64,000 nucleotides of DNA, from the NCBI GenBank assembly GCA_963742795.1, contig CAVUNL010000028.1, positions 62,001-126,000 on the forward strand, given 5' to 3'. The position numbers and the translations under genes were made by a program. Position 1 is the stretch's first letter, and each line of letters begins with the position of its first letter. A model generated the notes under the pieces. It made no database searches. It saw only the letters and a list, made by a program, of their open reading frames with translations, and was not told the DNA's origin. This document shows positions 58,282 to 64,000 of the stretch, piece by piece. This DNA is from Palsa-504 sp963742795 (GTDB taxonomy: Bacteria > Actinomycetota > Actinomycetes > Streptosporangiales > Streptosporangiaceae).

Positions 58282-59967
58282 GTGGCATCGGCTGCCCGGC
58301 GGTCCAGGCTGATCCTCGCCAGCGAGGTGGTCATCGGCCTGCTCGCGGCCGCGGTGCTGGCCGCTGGCTGCGGGGGTTCCGCGAGTCACCTCGTCTGGGT
58401 CCCGGCGAAGCCTTCGGCTGTGGTCAACTCTGCGCCGGGTGTCCGCGAGGAGCCGGCTTCGGCAGGCGCCGCCCGCTCCCTGGGCGTTGCCGGCCAGTAC
58501 CGGGTGGGCGAGCGGGAGATGGTCCTGACCGATCCGGCGCACGCGGGGGTGACCGGGCAGCACCTGGGTGAACGTTCGCTGCTGACCGTGATCCGCTACC
58601 CTGCGGCCCGGGGCGCTTCGGGGTCGTGGGCGGCTGGCGGCCCGTTCCCGCTGGTGATGTTCGCCCCGGGGTTCCGGCAGTGCAGCGGCACGTACGAGAA
58701 CCTGCTGCAGGCCTGGGCCAGCGCCGGCTACGTGGTCGCGTCGGTGGACTTCCCGCGGACCAGCTGCCAGGTCGCCTCGAGCGCTTACGAGCTGGACCTG
58801 GTGAACCAGCCCGGCGACGTGTCCTACGTGCTCGGTCAGCTGCTGGCGTTGAGCGCACAGCCGGGTGGCTTCTTCTCCGGACGGCTGAACCTGCGTGAGG
58901 TCGCCGCGGCGGGCCAGTCCGACGGCGGCGACACCGTCGCGGCCCTGGGCGGCAACGCCTGTTGCCAGGATCACCGGCTGAAGGCGGTGGCGGTGCTGTC
59001 GGGTGCGGAGTGGCCTCCCATGCCGGGGACATATTTCCCGGGCCGGGCGCCGCCGATGCTGTTCGTGCAGGGCAGCGCGGACACGATCAACCCGCCGTGG
59101 ACCAGCGTGCAGCTGTACCGCGCGGACCAGGCAGGATCGCGGTATTACCTGGACCTGTTCGGGGCCGACCACATGGTCCCGTATACAGGAGACAACTCGG
59201 TGGAGCGGCTCGTGGCCCGCGTCACCCTGGCGTTCTTCGGCCGGTACCTGCTGGGCGACAAGGCGGCGATGAGCACGATCACGCGGACCGCGGACAGCAG
59301 CGGCATCGCGGCCCTGGACAGCGGGGGCCGGCTCCGTCCGGCGTCAGCTGACCGTCGCTGCGGCGCGGCTCAGCCCCGGACGGCGCGCCGGGGCCGATTC
59401 CCGGCTCGGTGTCCATCGGGGCGGGGGCCGTTCGATATTAGGGAGTGGGCCACTGCAGTTCAGATTGTGCCGAAGGGACGGATCATGAAGTACATGCTGC
59501 TGCTCAACCGCACGGCGGACGCGCTCCCGGAGCCGGGGACTCCCGAGCTCGACCGGATCATGCAGGACTACGGTGCCGCGGTGGAGGCCATGGGCCGGGC
59601 CGGGGTGCTCATCGACTGCGCAGCCCTGACCGCCCGGTCGTCCGCGACCACGGTCCGGGTCCGCGACGGCGAGACGATCATCACCGACGGCCCGTCGGCC
59701 GAGATCAAGGAACAGCTCGGCGGGTACACCATCATCGAATGCGCCGACCTGGACGAGGCCCTGGGGTGGGCGGCGGCCATCCCCGCGGCGCGGGACGCCT
59801 CGGTCGAGGTGCGCCCGATCGCCGCGACGCAAGCACTGCTGAGACGTCTCGGGCGAGACGACGACGCCGCGGGCGCGTACCGCGCGGCGCTCGACCTCGA
59901 GCCGGCAGCGGCGTCCCGGTCGTTCATCGCGCGCCGTATGCGGGAGATCACCCGCGCTTGCGAGTAA
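58282..59967 (+). CDS. Lipoprotein alpha/beta hydrolase in one frame with a DGPF/YCII-sigma tail protein
   Basis: One open frame covers two units. The first about 350 residues are a lipoprotein (signal VIGLLAAAVLAAGC) alpha/beta hydrolase with GPFPLVMFAPGFRQCSGTYENLLQAWASAGYVVAS, nucleophile GQSDGGDT, MLFVQGSADTINPP and GADHMVPY, like PETase/chlorophyllase-type esterases. There is then no stop: about 50 codons of intergenic-like sequence (RRCGAAQPRTARRGRFPARC) connect to the DGPF domain at 59485. Whether it is a true fusion or two overlapping genes by internal initiation is open; the second start has its own ribosome site. GTG 58282 was chosen as the signal-peptide start. Confidence 0.7.
   Translation: MASAARRSRLILASEVVIGLLAAAVLAAGCGGSASHLVWVPAKPSAVVNSAPGVREEPASAGAARSLGVAGQYRVGEREMVLTDPAHAGVTGQHLGERSLLTVIRYPAARGASGSWAAGGPFPLVMFAPGFRQCSGTYENLLQAWASAGYVVASVDFPRTSCQVASSAYELDLVNQPGDVSYVLGQLLALSAQPGGFFSGRLNLREVAAAGQSDGGDTVAALGGNACCQDHRLKAVAVLSGAEWPPMPGTYFPGRAPPMLFVQGSADTINPPWTSVQLYRADQAGSRYYLDLFGADHMVPYTGDNSVERLVARVTLAFFGRYLLGDKAAMSTITRTADSSGIAALDSGGRLRPASADRRCGAAQPRTARRGRFPARCPSGRGPFDIREWATAVQIVPKGRIMKYMLLLNRTADALPEPGTPELDRIMQDYGAAVEAMGRAGVLIDCAALTARSSATTVRVRDGETIITDGPSAEIKEQLGGYTIIECADLDEALGWAAAIPAARDASVEVRPIAATQALLRRLGRDDDAAGAYRAALDLEPAAASRSFIARRMREITRACE
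59485..59967 (+). CDS. YCII/DGPF-domain protein fused to an ECF sigma factor C-terminal tail
   Basis: From the internal ATG at 59485 (GAAGGGACGGATC upstream) the product reads KYMLLLNRTADALPEPGTPELDRIMQDYGAAVEAMGRAGVLIDCAAL and IITDGPSAEIKEQLGGYTIIECADLDEALGWAAAIP, the YCII/DGPF domain. After residue about 112 it continues ALLRRLGRDDDAAGAYRAALDLEPAAASRSFIARRMREI, the C-terminal region of ECF42-type sigma factors that normally are encoded just downstream of DGPF genes. A deletion from the DGPF gene into the sigma gene joins them. The protein may be a remnant or have a new function. Confidence 0.65.
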   Translation: MKYMLLLNRTADALPEPGTPELDRIMQDYGAAVEAMGRAGVLIDCAALTARSSATTVRVRDGETIITDGPSAEIKEQLGGYTIIECADLDEALGWAAAIPAARDASVEVRPIAATQALLRRLGRDDDAAGAYRAALDLEPAAASRSFIARRMREITRACE

Positions 59968-59980
59968 CCGCCCAGGCCGG

Positions 59981-61498
59981 TTACGAGGCCCCGGGACTGG
60001 GCGCGGGCATGCCCAGCAGGACGGGGACGGGCGCGGGGGTGGCGGTCGCAGCGGCCCAGGCGTCGCCGGCGCGGGTCCGCCGGAGGGACAGCGGCTGGGC
60101 GTCGGACAGCAGGTAGTGGGGAGCGGCGCGGGTGACCGTCACGGTGACGACGTCGCCGGGGCGCGGGGCATCCGGGGGGACGCGGTGAAACCCGGGATTC
60201 ACTGGCATAGAGCGAGGTGAAACCCGGGTTTCATCTGGTTCGGGGGCGCCGTGGGGCGCGAAGTGGACCAGGCGGTTGTCGCGGGCGCGGCCGGACATGC
60301 GGTGGGTGGCGGCGTCCTTGCGGCCCTCGCCCTCAGCGACCAGCACCTCGACGGTCGCGCCGGTCAGCTTCTGGTTCTCGGCGAAGGTGGTCTCCTCGAC
60401 CAGGGCGGTGAGCCGGTCGTAGCGTTCCTGGACGACGGCTGGCGGGACCTGGCCGTCCATGGTGGCGGCGGGCGTGCCGGGGCGGATCGAGTAGCGGAAG
60501 GTGAACGCGCCCGCGAAGTGCGCCTGGCGGACCAGGTCCAGGGTCTCCTCGAAGTCCTGGTCGGTCTCGCCGGGGAAGCCGACGATGATGTCGGTGGTGA
60601 TGGCGGCGTCGGGGATGGCGGCCCGGACCCGGTCCAGGATGGCCAGGTAGCGGTCCCGGCGGTAGGCGCGGCGCATGGCCTTGAGCACGGTGTCCGAGCC
60701 GGACTGCAGCGGCATGTGCAGGCTGGGCATGACGTTCGGGGTCTGCGCCATGGCGTCGATCACGTCGTCGGTGAAGTCCCGGGGGTGCGGGGAGGTGAAG
60801 CGGACACGCTCCAGGCCCTCGATCTGGCCGCAGCTGCGCAGCAGCTTGCCGAACGCCTGCCGGTCGCCGAACTCGGCGCCGTAGGAGTTCACGTTCTGGC
60901 CGAGCAGCGTGACCTCCAGGACGCCGTCCGCGACTAGCGCGCCGATCTCGGACAGGATGTCGCCGGGGCGGCGGTCCCGCTCCTTGCCGCGCAGGCTGGG
61001 CACGATGCAGAAGGTGCAGGTGTTGTTGCAGCCCACCGAGATCGAGACCCAGGCGGAATAGGCGGACTGGCGGCGGGCGGGCAGCAGCGAGGGGAACGTC
61101 TCCAGCGTCTCTGCGAACTCGACCTGCGCCTCGTTCCTGACCCGGGCCCGCTCGAGCAGGGCGGGCAGCGAGGCCATGTTGTGCGTGCCGTACACCACGT
61201 CGACCCAGGGAGCGCGCTTGGTGATCTTGGTCCGCTCCATCTGGGCCAGGCAGCCGCCCACCGCGATCTGCATGCCATTCTTCTTCTGCGGCAGCAGGTG
61301 GCCCAGGTTCCCGTACAGCCGGTCGGCCGCGTTCTCGCGGACCGCGCAGGTATTGAACACCACCACGTCCGGGGTCTCGCCTTCGGCGACGGGCTGGTAG
61401 CCCGCCTCATCCAGCAGGCCGGCCAGGCGCTCGGAGTCGTGCGCGTTCATCTGGCACCCGTAGGTGCGGATCTGGTAGGTGCGGACGCCTGCAGTCAC
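59981..61498 (-). CDS. miaB: tRNA-2-methylthio-N6-dimethylallyladenosine synthase MiaB
   Basis: The 505-residue radical-SAM enzyme has the N-terminal Fe-S cysteines (TYGCQMN, NTCAVRE, GGCLAQ), the radical-SAM motif CNNTCTFC, ITTDIIVGFPGETDQDFEETL and a C-terminal TRAM domain. It adds the methylthio group to A37 of tRNAs modified by MiaA. Within the TRAM domain there is an extra stretch of about 20 residues (ETRVSPRSMPVNPGFHR) encoded by a pair of palindromic repeats at 60186-60233. GTG 61498 is the start. It is far from miaA (4726-5670), although they are adjacent in many actinobacteria. Confidence 0.93.
   Translation of the reverse strand: MTAGVRTYQIRTYGCQMNAHDSERLAGLLDEAGYQPVAEGETPDVVVFNTCAVRENAADRLYGNLGHLLPQKKNGMQIAVGGCLAQMERTKITKRAPWVDVVYGTHNMASLPALLERARVRNEAQVEFAETLETFPSLLPARRQSAYSAWVSISVGCNNTCTFCIVPSLRGKERDRRPGDILSEIGALVADGVLEVTLLGQNVNSYGAEFGDRQAFGKLLRSCGQIEGLERVRFTSPHPRDFTDDVIDAMAQTPNVMPSLHMPLQSGSDTVLKAMRRAYRRDRYLAILDRVRAAIPDAAITTDIIVGFPGETDQDFEETLDLVRQAHFAGAFTFRYSIRPGTPAATMDGQVPPAVVQERYDRLTALVEETTFAENQKLTGATVEVLVAEGEGRKDAATHRMSGRARDNRLVHFAPHGAPEPDETRVSPRSMPVNPGFHRVPPDAPRPGDVVTVTVTRAAPHYLLSDAQPLSLRRTRAGDAWAAATATPAPVPVLLGMPAPSPGAS
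60186..60233. repeat. Palindromic repeat pair (copies 2 and 3) inside miaB
   Basis: TGAAACCCGGGATTCA (60186-60201) and the perfect TGAAACCCGGGTTTCA (60218-60233) lie in the TRAM-coding part of miaB on the minus strand, adding about 20 residues in frame. The same element occurs at 12932-12947. Confidence 0.85.
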
Positions 61499-61576
61499 AC
61501 AAACAGGATAGGGCTCGGCCGGGTGCGTCACGTGAGCCATGGCGGAGGCGCCTCGCCATGGTATATCTGTAGGCAA

Positions 61577-63661
61577 ATGACTACAGAAACGCACATCTAT
61601 GGGGAATGGCCCTCCCCCATCACGGGCGCCGACGTGGCGCGCGGGCGGGTCGGCCTCTCGTTCCCGGTCATCACCGGCTCGCAGGTGTGGTGGCAGGAGA
61701 TCCGGCCGTCCGAGGGCGGGCGGCTGGCAGTGGTCGGCCAGGGCCAGGACGGCGTCCGCCGCGACCTGCTCCCGGCGCCGTGGAACGCCAGGACCCGCGT
61801 GCACGAGTACGGCGGCCAGTCTTACCTGCCGTTGCCCGGTGGCTTCCTGTTCGCGAACTTCGCCGACCAGCGGCTCTACCGCTGTCGGCCAGGGGGGTCT
61901 GGGGGGATGGCATCCCCCCAGGAGCAGGGGGGGTCTGGGGGGGATCGCTCCCCCCGAGGCAGTACAGCGCCGCTGACCGCGGCGCCCGGCGAAGATTGCG
62001 CCGACCGGTTCGCCGACTTCGTGCTCGCCCCCGGACGGGACGAGGTGTGGTGCGTCCGGGAGCGGCACGCAGGCGGCCGGATCACCCGGGCGATCGTGGC
62101 CGTGCCGCTGGACGGCTCGGCCGCCGACGATGCCGGCGCGGTCCGGGTGCTGATTAGCGGCTCGGACTTCTACGCCTTCCCGGCTCCGTCCCCGGACGGC
62201 AGCATGCTGGCCTGGATCTGCTGGGATCACCCGCGGATGCCGTGGGACGGCACCGAGCTGCGGGTGGCCGCGGTCGGCGACGCGCGGTACCAGGTCGTCA
62301 TGGGCGGCGACCGGGAGTCGGTGCTGGCTCCGGTGTGGCGCGACGACCGCAGCCTGTACGCGGTCTCGGACCGGTCCGGGTGGTGGAACCTGTACCTGGC
62401 CGGGCCGGTGGGGACGCCGCAGGCGCTGTGCCCGCGGGAGGAGGAGTTCGCCGCCCCGCTGTGGCAGCTGGGCACGTACCCGTTCGCGGTGCTCAGCGAC
62501 GGCCGCCTGGCGGTCAGCCACGGGAGCGGGCCCTCGCAGCTCGGGGTGCTCGATCCGCAGACGGGGCAGCTGAGCGACTTCGACCTGCCGTACCAGGCGT
62601 TCTCGCCCTGGCTCTCGGCGTCCGGCCAGAGCGTGGCCATCACCGCGGGCGGCCCGACGGTGCCGCTCAGCGTGGTCCGGGTCGACATCCCGCCGATCGG
62701 GACCACAGCCAGGGCGACGGCCCAGGTCAGCGAGCTGCGCCGGGAGACCGTGGACCTGCCCGACGCCGCCTACCTGCCGCTGCCGCGGGACGAGCGGCTA
62801 GCCGGACCGTCCGGCTCGGAGGTGCACGCGCTGGTCTACCCGCCGGCCAACCCCGCGGCCTGCGCGCCCGAGGGCGAGCTGCCGCCCTACATCGTGTGGG
62901 TGCACGGCGGCCCGACCTCGCACGTGGTCCCCCGGCTCGACCTGGAGAAGGCGTTCTTCACCAGCCGGGGCATCGGGATCATCGACGTGAACTACGGCGG
63001 TTCGAGCGGGTACGGCCGGGCCTACCGGGAGCGGCTGCGCGGCCAGTGGGGCGTGGTCGACGTGGCCGACGTGATCACCGCCGCGCTCGCGCTGGCCGAG
63101 GCGGGCGAGGCGGACGGGAAGCGGCTCGGCATCCGCGGGCACTCGGCCGGGGGCTGGACCGCCCTGGCCGCCGTGACCTCCGGGATCGAGGTGGCGGACC
63201 AGGACATGGAACGGGGCGCCGTCTTCGCGGCGGCGGTGTCCTACTACGGCGTCAGCGACCTGCGCGGGTTCGCGGCGGAGACGCACGACTTCGAATCCCG
63301 GTACCTGGACGGCCTCATCGGGCCGCTGCCGGAGTGCGGCGCGCTGTATGCCGAGCGGGCGCCCGCGGGTCACGTGAACGACCTCACCTGCCCGATCCTG
63401 CTGCTCCAGGGACTCGACGACCCGGTGGTGCCGCCGGTCCAGGCCGAAACCATCGCCGCCGAACTGGCCGCGCACCATATTCCCTACGCGTACTTGACCT
63501 TCGCCGGGGAGTCGCACGGGTTCCGGAAGGCGGACAGCATCATCGCCAGCCTGGAGGCGGAGCTGTCCTGGTACGGCCAGACCATGGGGTTCACCCCGCC
63601 GGGCGTGCCGCCGGTTCCGCTGGCCGGGGCCGACGCACGCACCACGGCCCGTTCGGGATAA
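61577..63661 (+). CDS. S9 family (prolyl oligopeptidase-type) peptidase
   Basis: The 694-residue protein has a beta-propeller N-part (WWQEIRPSEGGRLAVVG, RVHEYGGQSYLPLPGGFLFAN, SPDGSMLAWICWDHPRMPWDG) and a hydrolase C-part (YIVWVHGGPTSHVV, GSSGYGRAYRERLRGQWG, nucleophile RGHSAGGWTAL, Asp in LDDPVVPP, His in GESHGF). It cleaves peptides after proline-like residues or acts as an acylaminoacyl peptidase. A G-rich repeat at 61891-61960 adds about 23 Gly/Ser-type residues after YRCRP that relatives lack. ATG 61577 is divergent from miaB. Confidence 0.9.
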   Translation: MTTETHIYGEWPSPITGADVARGRVGLSFPVITGSQVWWQEIRPSEGGRLAVVGQGQDGVRRDLLPAPWNARTRVHEYGGQSYLPLPGGFLFANFADQRLYRCRPGGSGGMASPQEQGGSGGDRSPRGSTAPLTAAPGEDCADRFADFVLAPGRDEVWCVRERHAGGRITRAIVAVPLDGSAADDAGAVRVLISGSDFYAFPAPSPDGSMLAWICWDHPRMPWDGTELRVAAVGDARYQVVMGGDRESVLAPVWRDDRSLYAVSDRSGWWNLYLAGPVGTPQALCPREEEFAAPLWQLGTYPFAVLSDGRLAVSHGSGPSQLGVLDPQTGQLSDFDLPYQAFSPWLSASGQSVAITAGGPTVPLSVVRVDIPPIGTTARATAQVSELRRETVDLPDAAYLPLPRDERLAGPSGSEVHALVYPPANPAACAPEGELPPYIVWVHGGPTSHVVPRLDLEKAFFTSRGIGIIDVNYGGSSGYGRAYRERLRGQWGVVDVADVITAALALAEAGEADGKRLGIRGHSAGGWTALAAVTSGIEVADQDMERGAVFAAAVSYYGVSDLRGFAAETHDFESRYLDGLIGPLPECGALYAERAPAGHVNDLTCPILLLQGLDDPVVPPVQAETIAAELAAHHIPYAYLTFAGESHGFRKADSIIASLEAELSWYGQTMGFTPPGVPPVPLAGADARTTARSG
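61891..61960. repeat. G-rich repeat inserted in the S9 peptidase gene
   Basis: Two related G-runs, the first GGGGGGTCTGGGGGGAT, stand about 35 bp apart and the first is followed by ATCCCCCC, which can pair with GGGGGGAT. It adds about 23 residues in frame (MASPQEQGGSGG type) to a beta-propeller loop. Confidence 0.8.
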
Positions 63662-63800
63662 AAAGGGGGTTTGGCTGAGGGGAGAGGTTGTCAGGGTACC
63701 GGGCCAACCTGGACAGTTATCTTCTAGTATCAACTGTTCCCTTCTGGTAACGGTCCAGGGTCCGTTTTCTGGCGGATTGGGTGGGGTGGGACTCGGGGTT

Positions 63801-64000
63801 ATGGAGCATCTCAAGCCCGGTGATCCGAGCAGGGTGGGTAACTACCGGCTGATCGGGCGGCTCGGTGAAGGCGGCATGGGGCAGGTGTTCCTGGGCCTGT
63901 CCCCCGGAGGCCGCCAGGTCGCGGTGAAGGTCATCCATCCCGGGTACGCCAGCGGCAAGCAGTTCCGGGAGCGGTTCGCGCGGGAGATCGAGGCGGCGCG
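63801..64000 (+). CDS. Serine/threonine protein kinase, N-terminal part (cut by the window end)
   Basis: The partial product reads EHLKPGDPSRVGNYRLIGRLGEGGMGQVFLG, with the glycine-rich ATP loop GEGGMGQV, then RQVAVKVIHPG with the catalytic Lys in VAVKV. This is the start of a Pkn-type membrane kinase. The gene continues past the window. ATG 63801 follows a G-rich region; other starts upstream cannot be excluded. Confidence 0.9.
   Translation, partial: MEHLKPGDPSRVGNYRLIGRLGEGGMGQVFLGLSPGGRQVAVKVIHPGYASGKQFRERFAREIEAA

Noticed and set aside
1..64000. tRNA or rRNA genes, insertion sequences, integrase or attachment sites
   Set aside because: None was recognised on either strand by reading; a tRNAscan or IS search would be needed to be sure.

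Overview
The window is very GC-rich with strong codon bias, GTG/TTG starts, many 4-nt GTGA/ATGA gene overlaps and typical actinobacterial families (TetR regulators, DHA2-type MFS, ECF sigma factor with a SnoaL-like tail, class F sortase, Pkn-type kinase, DUF222/HNH endonuclease, MazEF-like pair). It comes from a filamentous-type Actinomycetota chromosome; the genus cannot be fixed from the sequence alone. No rRNA, tRNA or CRISPR array was seen.

Layout. 0.1-6.1 kb: flavin-nucleotide-binding protein, FKBP isomerase, anti-sigma-type ATPase, amino-acid permease plus FluG-type amidohydrolase, then miaA and a shortened extradiol-dioxygenase-like protein. 6.2-8.5 kb: Ser-rich surface protein, class F sortase, secreted GH25-like protein. 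8.6-14.4 kb: aromatic amino-acid decarboxylase, creatinase-like M24 protein, methyltransferase, YjbR protein, isochorismatase remnant, MFS exporter. 14.5-19.3 kb: ECF sigma factor, TetR/SRPBCC/epoxide hydrolase operon, frameshifted winged-helix gene. 19.4-25.2 kb: TetR (PaaR candidate), MBL hydrolase, and the opposed paaABCDE operon ending in a GNAT gene. 25.2-41 kb: a patchy, partly lower-GC region with a three-gene ATP-grasp operon, small zinc-binding proteins, a MazEF-like module and many broken genes (beta-propeller gene with an amber codon, frameshifted HNH gene, VOC and M1-peptidase fragments). 41-54 kb: second PLP decarboxylase, adenylate cyclase/ATPase/TPR giant, copper amine oxidase, beta-propeller lipoprotein, DUF885 peptidase-like protein, second permease. 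54-64 kb: MocR-type protein without its catalytic lysine, gene debris, SDR, VOC, AraC, lipoprotein hydrolase fused to a DGPF protein that carries an ECF sigma tail, miaB, S9 peptidase and the start of a Ser/Thr kinase.

How genes fit together. A recurring theme is aromatic amine metabolism: two aromatic-amino-acid-decarboxylase-like enzymes, a copper amine oxidase, amino-acid permeases, and the phenylacetyl-CoA epoxidase operon. A perfect 14-bp palindrome before paaA and an imperfect copy before the TetR gene at 19.4 kb indicate that this regulator controls itself and the paa genes. miaB and miaA, which sit close together in many actinobacteria, are about 54 kb apart here, with the accessory block between them.

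The most unusual candidate system is the translationally coupled operon at 26.8-29.6 kb: a zincin-like protein with a 48-residue Lys/Asp/Glu tail, a companion protein and a RimK-like ATP-grasp ligase, which together resemble the parts of a graspetide-type side-chain ligation system. About ten genes in the window are broken or reduced to fragments, and short palindromic or G-rich repeats have entered coding regions (miaB, S9 peptidase).
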